Of a stretch of 40,900 nucleotides of DNA, positions 18,956 to 27,273 are shown piece after piece. Under the pieces are notes generated by a model, which saw only the letters and a program-made list of their open reading frames with translations, had not been told where the DNA came from and ran no database searches. This DNA comes from Rhodospirillaceae bacterium (GTDB lineage Bacteria; Pseudomonadota; Alphaproteobacteria; Rhodospirillales; JABJKH01), in NCBI GenBank assembly GCA_018660465.1, contig JABJKH010000112.1, positions 1 through 40,900 on the forward strand. The letters are read 5' to 3'. Each line of letters opens with the position of its first letter. Position 1 is the first letter of the stretch. The translations under genes and the position numbers were made by a program.

Positions 18956-19587
18956 AGCATGTCCCCCCCGGTAAAATCGCCAAGGTTGAGAATCTCCGCG
19001 TCCGGCAAATCCATTGGCGTATGAGTAGAAACGACCACCATGCCGCCTTCTTGCCGATGCTTAGCAATAATGTCGGCGAGACTCTTGATCGCCTGCGCAT
19101 CCAGCGCCGTGGTTGGCTCATCGAGCAGCCAAAGCGGAGCTGGGGCTGCTAGAAGCCGAGAAAGATTTACCCGACGTTTCTGACCGGCTGACAAATATCG
19201 CCCTGGCACGTCGCCCAAGTGGCTAATGCCCAAGGCCTCCAAGGCGGGTTCGACACCAAATCCTTTGCGACCTTGCCGAAGTTCCGCCCAAAACAATATA
19301 TTTTCAATAACATTCAATACGGGTTTAACAGCATCCAAGTGGCCGACGTAATGTAATTTCGCATTATGGGCTTCCGGGTCTTCATGAATGACCTCATCAG
19401 ACCAGGTTAATTGCCCCTCATACGGCCGCAAGAGACCCGCCATGAGTCGCAGCAGGCTCGACTTACCACTGCCATTGGGACCTACCAGCACAAGCGCACC
19501 GCCGTCTTCCAGGGTGTAATTCAATCCTGAGAATACCCGTCGCTCGCCCCGTACGCAGGTGATGTCCGTGCCGGAAAATTGCGCCAT
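18952..19587 (-). CDS. ccmA: Heme exporter ATP-binding protein CcmA
   Basis: CcmA is the ATPase of the CcmAB complex. The 211-residue product has the Walker A sequence GPNGSGKSSLLR, the ABC signature region LSAGQKRRVNLSRLL, Walker B LWLLDEPTTALD and the switch His in VVSTHTPMD. It is the first gene of the ccmABCDEFGHI operon. Upstream, 19636-19649 holds the short palindrome ATATCT-CC-AGATAT, but I could not place a promoter with confidence. Confidence 0.96.
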   Translation of the reverse strand: MAQFSGTDITCVRGERRVFSGLNYTLEDGGALVLVGPNGSGKSSLLRLMAGLLRPYEGQLTWSDEVIHEDPEAHNAKLHYVGHLDAVKPVLNVIENILFWAELRQGRKGFGVEPALEALGISHLGDVPGRYLSAGQKRRVNLSRLLAAPAPLWLLDEPTTALDAQAIKSLADIIAKHRQEGGMVVVSTHTPMDLPDAEILNLGDFTGGDML

Positions 19588-19767
19588 AAAAAGGTCCGTT
19601 TGATCGCCGTTGTCGTTTCGGCGACACGCTAGCCCATATCTCCAGATATTAGAAGGGCGATGAGAGAGCTTTCAGGCACACAAAATTACCTTAGTCGAGC
19701 CGCATCTCAGCCACATTTCAGCGCGATAAATGAACCTGTTGGAAAGATCGAAAAGGGGGAACTGGAA

Positions 19768-19962
19768 ATGGAGGCATTAATTGGCCTGTTACCCGCGGCG
19801 GGTTTGACCGTCAGGGAGGAGGCCAGGGCCGGAGAGGGCCGCCGACAATACATGTACCCTCTTCGGACCCTGGTCCAATTTTTCAGCACCTTAATCGCGG
19901 TTGCACTTGTCTATGCAGCGATCACATTTTGGGTGTTTCTCAACACTGGGATTTTCGAATAA
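19768..19962 (+). CDS. Small hypothetical membrane protein
   Basis: This 64-residue ORF has one C-terminal membrane helix (FFSTLIAVALVYAAITFWVFL). ATG 19768 is preceded by AAGGGGGA at 19753-19760 with 7-nt spacing. The frame is open to 19660 without a better start. It is divergent from ccmA. The N-terminal half is charged (REEARAGEGRRQYMY). I do not recognise a family. The good ribosome site and the membrane helix suggest it is real, but it could be chance. Confidence 0.4.
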   Translation: MEALIGLLPAAGLTVREEARAGEGRRQYMYPLRTLVQFFSTLIAVALVYAAITFWVFLNTGIFE

Positions 19963-20093
19963 AGGCTTCCAAAAATGTTGCTATCATTACGATTTTACTG
20001 GCGCCATGTCGCCCGGCTACTGGGATTTCGCCCCCGGCGCCGGATCGAAGTTGTCATTGCTTTTCCACCGTTGGCTCAATAACGTCCAATTAT

Positions 20094-20130
20094 AAAAAAA
20101 TGGCCGGACATCCTTTCGGAGCCCGGCCAT
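20094..20130 (-). terminator. Intrinsic terminator for leftward transcription
   Basis: On the minus strand ATGGCCGG (20130-20123) pairs with CCGGCCAT (20107-20100), the intervening bases holding a small TCC-GAAA-GGA inner hairpin, followed by T7 (20100-20094). No minus-strand protein gene lies just upstream, so it must end a noncoding transcript or readthrough. Confidence 0.75.
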
Positions 20131-20240
20131 GAAGTTCGGCGATAATCGCCGATGTTGGGGACCAGAGAGGGGGATCTCTGGTGGTGTAGATTTGGAGGTC
20201 TACGATTACTATTAAGGCAAATAAATGTGGCATTTTTATG
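20094..20240 (-). ncRNA. Candidate small RNA with C-rich loops
   Basis: This stretch lies in a 370-base gap without a protein gene (19963-20332). Read on the minus strand it has, in order, GTAGA-CCTCCAAA-TCTAC (20203-20186), ACCAGAGA-TCCCCC-TCTCTGGT (20182-20161), CGGCGA-TTA-TCGCCG (20151-20137), and a terminator ending in T7. The two exposed loops, CCUCC and UCCCCC, are the kind that pair with Shine-Dalgarno sequences in several alphaproteobacterial regulatory RNAs. The 5' end is a guess: a GGCAT-AAAAA-TGCC type hairpin lies just upstream (about 20230-20243), and I found only a weak promoter-like sequence. No Rfam family can be named from reading alone. The rest of the gap holds nothing I can identify. 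Confidence 0.45.
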
Positions 20241-20332
20241 CCCCCTCCCTAAATTTAAGCTTGTAGACAGCTTATTAGTGTATGCAATAAGTAAATTTCT
20301 GTGATCTTTTTGGTTATTGGAGACTAAGAAAC

Positions 20333-20926
20333 GTGAAAAATTACGATATTCGGCGGTTAAACGTCCTTTTGGTCGAAAAACATAATTATATGCGGCGGAT
20401 CATGCGCAATATTCTTAGCGAAATGGGCGTTGAAAGCATCGTTGATACGGCTAAACCTGACCATGCATTGCAAATTTTTCAAGAAGAAGAATTTGATCTT
20501 GTCGTCACCGATTGGTCGCCGGGCCTTAATGGCATCACCTTGATGCAAATGATTCGGCAGGAAAATCAGTCGAAAAATCCATTTGTGCCAATCATCGTCG
20601 TCACCGCCAATACTGAAATCCGCCATATTATGACGGCCAGGGATGCTGGAATGACTGAATTTCTGGCAAAGCCCATATCGGCTGGAATGATTTATTCTAG
20701 AATTTGCTCGATCATTGAGCGGCAACGCCTGTTCATCCGCTGCCAAGATTTTTTTGGTCCCGACCGCCGTCGGCGCCGAATGGAAATTGGGGGTCAGGAC
20801 CGCCGGACGCACGCTAATGCTGCGAATGAACGCAGAAATGGCCAGAGCGCCTTTGACGGCGCCGAAAAGCGCCAGGGCCAGGCGAACTATCGCGCTCCTG
20901 ATACCTTTGCGCAACGCGCCCGATAA
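20333..20926 (+). CDS. Atypical response regulator with degenerate acidic pocket and GPDRRRR tail
   Basis: The 197-residue protein has a receiver domain (about 10-130) followed by a basic tail. The phosphoacceptor D60 (VVTDWSPGLNG), T91 and K113 (FLAKPIS) are present, but the usual Asp pair is replaced by E15-K16 (VLLVEKHNYMR). That should weaken Mg2+ binding and phosphorylation. The tail has DFFGPDRRRRR (139-149) and QDRR (155-158), shared with the regulator at 9699-10328. The start is GTG, with GGAG 10 nt upstream. It stands alone before acnA. Function is unknown; it may act without phosphorylation. Confidence 0.85.
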   Translation: MKNYDIRRLNVLLVEKHNYMRRIMRNILSEMGVESIVDTAKPDHALQIFQEEEFDLVVTDWSPGLNGITLMQMIRQENQSKNPFVPIIVVTANTEIRHIMTARDAGMTEFLAKPISAGMIYSRICSIIERQRLFIRCQDFFGPDRRRRRMEIGGQDRRTHANAANERRNGQSAFDGAEKRQGQANYRAPDTFAQRAR

Positions 20927-21024
20927 TATCTGTAATTCTGCTATTTTGGCACACTTGTCCTAGACATCTTGGGCGATTTGTGGTGACTGACTCGCTCCAA
21001 AGTTTCCCATAAAGGAGAGAGACC

Positions 21025-23715
21025 GTGTCGGTATTTGGTCAAGATACGCTAAAAGCCCGTAGGACCCTCGAGGCCGCTGGTAAGAAATACGATTATTATA
21101 GCCTTGAAGCCGCTGCTAATTCGGCCGGCTTCGGCGATTTATCCCGCCTTCCCGTTTCGCTAAAGGTGCTTTTGGAAAATCTTCTGCGTTGGGAAGATGG
21201 TCGTACCGTCACCACAGAAGACGTTGAAGCCGTCGCCAACTGGCTGAAAGATCGCCGATCGACCCACGAAATTGCCTACCGCCCGGCGCGAATTTTGTTG
21301 CAGGACATGACCGGCGTCCCCGCCGTTGTTGATCTTGCGTCTATGCGCGACGCGATGGTGGAATTGGGCGGTGATCCGGCCAAAATTAATCCTTTAGCCC
21401 CGGTTGATCTGGTCGTCGATCACTCTGTGATGATTGATTATTACGGCACACCGGATGCTCTCGAAAAAAATATTGATCTTGAGTTCGAACGCAACACCGA
21501 GCGCTATGAATTCCTGCGCTGGGGTGCGACTGCATTTGATAATTTCCGCGTGATCCCGCCGGGATCGGGCATTTGTCATCAAGTCAACGTTGAATACCTC
21601 GCCAAGACCGTCTTCACCGCTGATGATGGTGGCACGACAGTCGCCTACCCTGACAGCTGCGTCGGCACCGACAGCCACACAACCATGGTCAGTGGATTGG
21701 CCGTGTTGGGTTGGGGCGTCGGTGGCATCGAAGCTGAAGCCTGCATGTTAGGTCAACCCATTTCCATGCTGATCCCGGAAGTCGTTGGCTTCAAGCTGAC
21801 CGGTAAAATGAAAGAAGGCACCACGGCGACTGATTTGGTGCTGAACGTCGTGCAAATGCTGCGCGAACTGGGCGTGGTCAGTAAGTTCGTCGAATTCTAT
21901 GGCCCAGGCCTTGATAACTTGGCACTGCCGGATCGGGCGACCATTGCAAATATGGCCCCTGAATATGGTGCCACAATTGGCTTCTTCCCGGTTGATAAAG
22001 AGACCATCCGTTATCTAACACTCACGGGTCGCGATGATGATCAGGTCGCACTGGTAGAAGCCTATGCAAAGGCCAACGGCATGTGGCGGGATGCGGATAC
22101 CCCAGACCCTGTCTTCACCGACACCCTGGAACTGGACATCTCCACGGTAGAGCCGTGCATCTCCGGACCTAAACGTCCTCAAGACAAGATTCAGTTGTCT
22201 GAGTCATCTGCGAGTTTCGATAAAATTTTGTCGGACCTCGCCGGGATATCAGAAACTCGGAGCGTTGCAGTCAAAGGTGCGGACCACGAACTCCGCGATG
22301 GCGATGTCGTGATTGCAGCCATCACCAGCTGCACCAACACATCCAATCCTTCCGTGCTGATGGGCGCTGGGCTGCTTGCTCGGAATGCCGTTAAGAAGGG
22401 CCTACAGTCTAAGCCATGGGTCAAGACATCCCTTGCACCCGGCAGCCAGGTTGTTGCCGATTATCTGGAGGGTGCCGGTCTGCAAGACGACTTGGATGCA
22501 CTGGGCTTTAACATTGCGGGCTTCGGCTGCACGACATGTATTGGCAACTCCGGCCCTCTGAATGAGCCAATTTCCGACGCCATCACCGAAGGCGACCTCG
22601 TTGCCACGGCGGTGCTGTCCGGCAATCGTAACTTTGAAGGCCGCATCAGTCCGTTTGTTAAGGCAAATTTCCTCGCTTCTCCGCCACTCGTGGTGGCGTA
22701 TGCGCTGGCAGGGTCTCTGACCCGGGACCTTTACAACGATCCCTTGGGCAAAGATTCCGAAGGCAATCCGGTGTTTCTGAAAGACATTTGGCCGACCGAT
22801 CAGGAAATCCAAGAAACCATCGCGAGGGTCATCACACCTGAAATGTTCCGTGCGCGCTACGACAACGTGTTGGAGGGCTCGGACCGTTGGAAGAGCATCC
22901 CGACGCCGACGGGCTTGACCTATAAATGGAACCCAGGGTCAACTTATGTTCAGCACCCGCCGTTCTTTGAGAGTGGTGACGGCGGTGCCGCAGGCACGAT
23001 GAAAGACGTGGTTGGCGCACGGCCTCTGGCAATCCTTGCAGACTCCGTCACCACCGATCATATCTCACCGGCGGGTGGCATTGCACCGGACGGCCCGGCG
23101 GCGAATTATTTGCTGGAACATCAAGTTCGACCCCATGAGTTCAATTCCTTTGGCTCACGTCGTGGCAACCATCAAGTCATGATGCGCGGCACATTAGCCA
23201 ACATCCGCATCAAGAACGAAGTCGCCCCTGGCACCGAAGGCGGCGTTACGCGCTTCATGCCATCAGGCGATCCGATGACGATGTACGATGCTGCCGTAAA
23301 GTATCAGGCAGAAGGCACGCCTTTGGTCATTATCGGCGGCAAGGAATACGGCAGTGGCTCGTCCCGCGACTGGGCAGCCAAGGGCACACGGTTGCTGGGC
23401 GTCAAGGCGGTTATTGTCGAAAGCTTCGAGCGGATTCACCGGTCTAACTTATTGGGCATGGGCGTGTTACCACTTGAATTCAAGAACGGTGAAGGCCGGA
23501 AGTCCTTGAAGCTGGATGGCACCGAAACCTATGACGTGACCGGGTTCGAAGGTGGCATCACCCCTGGCATGGACATCGCGGTTAAGATCAACCGCGCCGA
23601 TGGTTCAAGCGAAGAAACCACCGTGCGCTGCCGCATCGATACATTGGATGAAGTCGAATACTACAAAAGTGGCGGCATCCTGCCTTATGTGTTGGGGAAT
23701 TTGCACGCGGCTTAA
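21025..23715 (+). CDS. acnA: Aconitate hydratase AcnA
   Basis: Aconitase isomerises citrate and isocitrate in the TCA cycle. The 896-residue product has the three 4Fe-4S ligands C436 ([11 protein letters not shown]), C502 and C505 ([12 protein letters not shown]). Other visible motifs are [15 protein letters not shown], the [27 protein letters not shown] region, [14 protein letters not shown]-type sequence, [12 protein letters not shown] and [16 protein letters not shown]. The start is GTG with AAGGAG 8 nt upstream. The size matches AcnA/IRP-type enzymes rather than AcnB. Confidence 0.98.
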   Translation: MSVFGQDTLKARRTLEAAGKKYDYYSLEAAANSAGFGDLSRLPVSLKVLLENLLRWEDGRTVTTEDVEAVANWLKDRRSTHEIAYRPARILLQDMTGVPAVVDLASMRDAMVELGGDPAKINPLAPVDLVVDHSVMIDYYGTPDALEKNIDLEFERNTERYEFLRWGATAFDNFRVIPPGSGICHQVNVEYLAKTVFTADDGGTTVAYPDSCVGTDSHTTMVSGLAVLGWGVGGIEAEACMLGQPISMLIPEVVGFKLTGKMKEGTTATDLVLNVVQMLRELGVVSKFVEFYGPGLDNLALPDRATIANMAPEYGATIGFFPVDKETIRYLTLTGRDDDQVALVEAYAKANGMWRDADTPDPVFTDTLELDISTVEPCISGPKRPQDKIQLSESSASFDKILSDLAGISETRSVAVKGADHELRDGDVVIAAITSCTNTSNPSVLMGAGLLARNAVKKGLQSKPWVKTSLAPGSQVVADYLEGAGLQDDLDALGFNIAGFGCTTCIGNSGPLNEPISDAITEGDLVATAVLSGNRNFEGRISPFVKANFLASPPLVVAYALAGSLTRDLYNDPLGKDSEGNPVFLKDIWPTDQEIQETIARVITPEMFRARYDNVLEGSDRWKSIPTPTGLTYKWNPGSTYVQHPPFFESGDGGAAGTMKDVVGARPLAILADSVTTDHISPAGGIAPDGPAANYLLEHQVRPHEFNSFGSRRGNHQVMMRGTLANIRIKNEVAPGTEGGVTRFMPSGDPMTMYDAAVKYQAEGTPLVIIGGKEYGSGSSRDWAAKGTRLLGVKAVIVESFERIHRSNLLGMGVLPLEFKNGEGRKSLKLDGTETYDVTGFEGGITPGMDIAVKINRADGSSEETTVRCRIDTLDEVEYYKSGGILPYVLGNLHAA

Positions 23716-23743
23716 ATCTCTAATAACAAATCTAACAAACGCT

Positions 23744-23793
23744 TCACGCCGCCATCACCCTCATGTGATTGGCGGCGTGATCCGTTTCGTTCT
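23744..23793 (+). terminator. Probable intrinsic terminator after acnA
   Basis: TCACGCCGCCA at 23744-23754 pairs with TGGCGGCGTGA at 23770-23780, and an inner TCAC/GTGA extends the stem with one bulged T. A T-rich but interrupted stretch (GTTTCGTTCT) follows. Stem strength is high; the weak T run lowers confidence. It lies just before the DUF1223 gene. Confidence 0.65.
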
Positions 23794-23804
23794 AAGGTTT
23801 TTGG

Positions 23805-24539
23805 ATGCGTTACTTAAAACTAACAGTTTTGTTCGCGGCATTTCTGCTTCTGACACCGTTTTCGGCACAGGCAGCAGAAAAAACCTTAACGGTCGTGGAA
23901 CTGTTCACCTCACAAGGGTGTTCGTCATGCCCGCCTGCGGATTCGTATGTTGGCGAGTTGGCCAAACGTGATGATGTTTTGGCGTTGTCGTTCCATGTGG
24001 ATTATTGGGACTACATCGGCTGGAAAGACCCGTTCGCCAATCCTCAACATACAGTGCGCCAGCGGCGCTATTCCCGGCAGATGAACCTCAGTTATGTGTA
24101 TACGCCGCAAGTCGTTATTCAGGGCTCAGAACAAGCCGTTGGCTCGAACATCGCGGACATCAATAAAAAAATAGCCAAGACTCAGCGCAACGACAGCGTG
24201 CCCGTAACAATTAAACAAAAGTCCGGGGGCGATGTCCAAATCAGCGTAGAGGCTTTTAAAGACCAAGGTAGTGCCGAGATATATCTCATTGGCTTTGACA
24301 ATTCTCACAGCACCGATATCCGGCGCGGCGAAAACAGTGGGCGGAAGCTCTATAACTATAATGTCGTGCGGGGCATGCGCCGGATCGGCACATGGTCCGG
24401 CAAAGCCGTCACCATTCCCGCCAATGTCTTGAACCTAGCCAAGCACAAACCAGACAACTGCGCCGTCATCGTTCAGTCCAAACAAACCGGTAGAATTCTT
24501 GGCGCGGCCAAGCTTTCGCTCACAAATTCAGGCACTTGA
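23805..24539 (+). CDS. DUF1223 family secreted thioredoxin-like protein
   Basis: The 244-residue protein has a signal peptide (MRYLKLTVLFAAFLLLTPFSAQA, cleavage after about residue 23). The mature part opens with VVELFTSQGCSSCPPADSYVGEL, a CxxC motif at C39/C42 in thioredoxin-like context, followed by HVDYWDYIGWKDPFANPQHTVRQRRY and YTPQVVIQG with a cis-Pro-like element. These are the hallmarks of DUF1223. The fold suggests a periplasmic redox function, but none is proven to my knowledge. It is convergent with htpG, with a 15-bp gap and no clear terminator between them. Confidence 0.88.
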   Translation: MRYLKLTVLFAAFLLLTPFSAQAAEKTLTVVELFTSQGCSSCPPADSYVGELAKRDDVLALSFHVDYWDYIGWKDPFANPQHTVRQRRYSRQMNLSYVYTPQVVIQGSEQAVGSNIADINKKIAKTQRNDSVPVTIKQKSGGDVQISVEAFKDQGSAEIYLIGFDNSHSTDIRRGENSGRKLYNYNVVRGMRRIGTWSGKAVTIPANVLNLAKHKPDNCAVIVQSKQTGRILGAAKLSLTNSGT

Positions 24540-24554
24540 GAACAAGTTTATTAG

Positions 24555-26453
24555 CTAACCCACCAAGCCTTTTTCCATCATGCTGGCCATACGTCGGGCA
24601 AATTCTGTTGCGTCGGTGACGCCTTCGCCTTCCATGATGCGGGCCTGATCGAACAACAGAAACGCCGCGTCGGCCACAGAGTTTCCTGCGCCGTCGTCTG
24701 AGCCATCTGCAGTCGCCAATTCGCCAAGACGCTTGATCAGGGGGTGATTAGGATTGACTTCGAGAATTCGGGGTGTCGGTCCGCCCCCTTGAAGCTGGGC
24801 ATGACGCTTCATCAACTGTTCGGTGTGGATATCCAGATCCCCCTCATCGGCAACGAGACACACAGCACTATCGGTTAGGCGATCCGAAGCACGGACATCT
24901 TTAACTTGCTCGCCAAGGGCCTCCTTGAAACTCGCAAATAAGGCGTCCAAAGCGGGCGTGTCCGCCTTATCCTCAGCCTTTTTATCATCGTTCTTCTCGT
25001 CAGGCTTAAACTTATCCAAATCAGCACCGCCTCGGGTCGCGGATTTAAATTGCTTTTCTTGGTAGACTCCAACCGTGGGCATCCAGAATTCATCAATCGG
25101 GTCGGTGAGGATCAGCACTTCGATCCCGGCCGCTTTGAAACCTTCCAATTGCGGACTGCGTCGCGCCTGGGTTAGGTCTTCGCCATTGATATAATAGATT
25201 GCATCCTGGCCTTCCTTCATACGGCCCTGATAATCCGCGAGGCTGGTTAGGTCTTCACCGTTGGTTGAATGGAACCGAGCCAATTCCAGCAACTTGTCGC
25301 GATTTTCAAAGTCTTCGTAGAGGCCTTCTTTCAGCAACTGTCCAAAATTTTCCCAAAAATTCGCATACTCATCGGCCTTCTTATCGGCTTTTTTCTTTAG
25401 CTCTCCCAGCACCCGCTTGGTCAGACCTGTCTTGATCTTGGCCAATCGCGGGTCATGCTGAAACATCTCGCGGCTGATGTTCAAGGGCAGGTCTTCAGAA
25501 TCCACGATGCCGCGCAAGAACCGCAGGTACGCAGGCAGCAACCCTTCACAGTCATCTGTAATAAAGACCCGGTTTACATAAAGCTTTACGTGGGTCTTAC
25601 GTTCCGGCTGGAACAAATCGAACGGTCGGGCAGACGGGATGAAGAGCAAGTTTGTATACGACAGAACGCCTTCAACCGTGTTGTGGACGGTCATCCAAGG
25701 CTCGTCGAAGCCGCCGCCAACGTGATGATAAAATTCCTTATATTGTTCCTCGGTGATGTCCTTCTTCATCCGGGTCCAAAGGGCCGAAGCTTCGTTTAAT
25801 GTTTCCGGCTCAGCACCCTCTTCACTCGGCGTCAGGATCACCGGGATGCCGATATGGTCTGAATGGGATTTAACAATGTTCTTAATTCGCATGGGCTCAA
25901 GATATTCGTCCTCACCCTTGGCAAAGTACAAGGTGACCGTGGTGCCACGACCGTCCCGCGAGGTCTCATCGATGGTGAATTCGCCTTTGCCATCGGAAGT
26001 CCACAGCCAGGCCTTATCCTCGCCAGCTTTGCGGGTCAGCACTTCAACCTTTTTCGACACCATAAACGCTGAATAAAACCCAACGCCGAACTGGCCGATT
26101 AAATCGACGTCTTTACCATCGTCTTTACCCAATTGATCAACAAACGACTGGGTACCGGAACTGGCAATCGTGCCGAGTGTTTCCAAAAGATCGTCGTGGT
26201 TCATGCCGATGCCGTTGTCAGCCACTGACATGGTTTTCTTCTTCGCATCTAAGGTCAGTGTGACATTGAAATTGCTGTCACCCTCGATCAGGTCCGCTTG
26301 AGTCAGTGCTTCGTAGCGCAATTTGTCACACGCGTCCGAGCTGTTGGAAATCAACTCACGGAGAAAAATTTCTTTGTGGCTGTAGAGCGAATGGGCAACG
26401 ATATCGAGAAGCTTGCCGACTTCCGCTTGGAATGTGAATTTTTCTTTCGCCAT
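24555..26453 (-). CDS. htpG: Molecular chaperone HtpG (Hsp90)
   Basis: HtpG is the bacterial Hsp90, an ATP-dependent dimeric chaperone. The 632-residue product has the GHKL ATPase motifs FLRELISNSSDACDKLRYEA, VADNGIGM and GQFGVGFYSAFMV, the middle-domain region NRVFITDDCEGLLPAYLRFLRG and DLPLNISREMFQ, and a C-terminal dimerisation domain (ILEVNPNHPLIKRL). A Lys/Asp-rich insert (KPDEKNDDKKAEDKAD) separates the middle and C-terminal parts. It is divergent from pcm over 97 bp, where a heat-shock-like promoter can be proposed. Confidence 0.98.
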   Translation of the reverse strand: MAKEKFTFQAEVGKLLDIVAHSLYSHKEIFLRELISNSSDACDKLRYEALTQADLIEGDSNFNVTLTLDAKKKTMSVADNGIGMNHDDLLETLGTIASSGTQSFVDQLGKDDGKDVDLIGQFGVGFYSAFMVSKKVEVLTRKAGEDKAWLWTSDGKGEFTIDETSRDGRGTTVTLYFAKGEDEYLEPMRIKNIVKSHSDHIGIPVILTPSEEGAEPETLNEASALWTRMKKDITEEQYKEFYHHVGGGFDEPWMTVHNTVEGVLSYTNLLFIPSARPFDLFQPERKTHVKLYVNRVFITDDCEGLLPAYLRFLRGIVDSEDLPLNISREMFQHDPRLAKIKTGLTKRVLGELKKKADKKADEYANFWENFGQLLKEGLYEDFENRDKLLELARFHSTNGEDLTSLADYQGRMKEGQDAIYYINGEDLTQARRSPQLEGFKAAGIEVLILTDPIDEFWMPTVGVYQEKQFKSATRGGADLDKFKPDEKNDDKKAEDKADTPALDALFASFKEALGEQVKDVRASDRLTDSAVCLVADEGDLDIHTEQLMKRHAQLQGGGPTPRILEVNPNHPLIKRLGELATADGSDDGAGNSVADAAFLLFDQARIMEGEGVTDATEFARRMASMMEKGLVG

Positions 26454-26509
26454 GATCTGCTGATGTCCCTTTATGTTAGATCAATTAATTCCGCACGTGA
26501 TATGTGTGA

Positions 26510-26536
26510 ATGGGGCATTATTGCAAGGCCTTTAAG
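26510..26536 (-). promoter_or_regulatory. Possible sigma-32-type promoter of htpG
   Basis: On the minus strand CTTAAA (26536-26531) is followed after 15 nt by CCCCAT (26515-26510). This is close to the CTTGAA/CCCCAT heat-shock pattern, though the spacing is one or two bases longer than usual. It is about 57 bp upstream of the htpG start, where a heat-shock promoter is expected. Confidence 0.4.
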
Positions 26537-26550
26537 GATTTTTTTGAGTT

Positions 26551-27225
26551 ATGGACCCTGACAAGCTGGAAAAAAATCGTCAGCGGCTGCTACAGGAAAT
26601 CGAAGTTGACGCCTTCGAGACCCGCAAAAGAACGGGTCGGCGGAAGTTTTCTGACAAGGTCATGTCCGCTATGGCCAATGTTCCTCGACACAAATTCATG
26701 GCACCTGATGAAGCCCGCTTCGCCTATATCAACCGTCCGCAAAGCATTGGCCATGGGCAGACCATTTCACAGCCCTATATTGTCGCTCTCATGACCGATT
26801 TATTGGACTTAACACCCAAGGACCGAGTTCTAGAAATTGGCACAGGGTCAGGTTATCAAACCGCTGTGCTAAGCTCCATCGTGGCGGAGGTCTACAGCGT
26901 AGAGACAATTGCCCCCCTAGCCGATGCAGCGGGGCTGCGTCTGAAAAATCTGGGCTACGAAAATGCGCACGTGCGCCATGCGGATGGTTACGAAGGCTGG
27001 CCGGAAGAAGCCCTCTTCGATGCAATCATCGTCACGGCGGCTCCGCCTCGTTTTCCTGAAGCCCTAACCCAGCAACTTGCCAACGGCGGTCGTATGATCG
27101 TCCCGGTGGGCAGGCCGCATGAACCACAGACGCTCTATCTTTGCTCCAAAAACGACGACGGCGAGTTGACCAAAAAGAAAGTCCTGCCGGTTGCTTTTGT
27201 TCCCATGGTGGAAAGCCTAAAATAA
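26551..27225 (+). CDS. pcm: Protein-L-isoaspartate O-methyltransferase
   Basis: PCM methylates L-isoaspartyl residues in damaged proteins so that they can revert. The 224-residue product has the family signature region MANVPRHKFM, NRPQSIGHGQTISQPYIVALM, the SAM-binding motif VLEIGTGSGYQTAVLS, YSVETI, and DAIIVTAAPPRFPEAL with NGGRMIVPVG. Length is typical. It lies 48 bp before the helicase gene on the same strand and is divergent from htpG. AAGGA lies 12 nt upstream of the ATG, a longer spacing than usual. Confidence 0.93.
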   Translation: MDPDKLEKNRQRLLQEIEVDAFETRKRTGRRKFSDKVMSAMANVPRHKFMAPDEARFAYINRPQSIGHGQTISQPYIVALMTDLLDLTPKDRVLEIGTGSGYQTAVLSSIVAEVYSVETIAPLADAAGLRLKNLGYENAHVRHADGYEGWPEEALFDAIIVTAAPPRFPEALTQQLANGGRMIVPVGRPHEPQTLYLCSKNDDGELTKKKVLPVAFVPMVESLK

Positions 27226-27273
27226 CCTGTGACATCCCTTGAAATTTAATGCCCAAACGACGATCCTGAAGCC

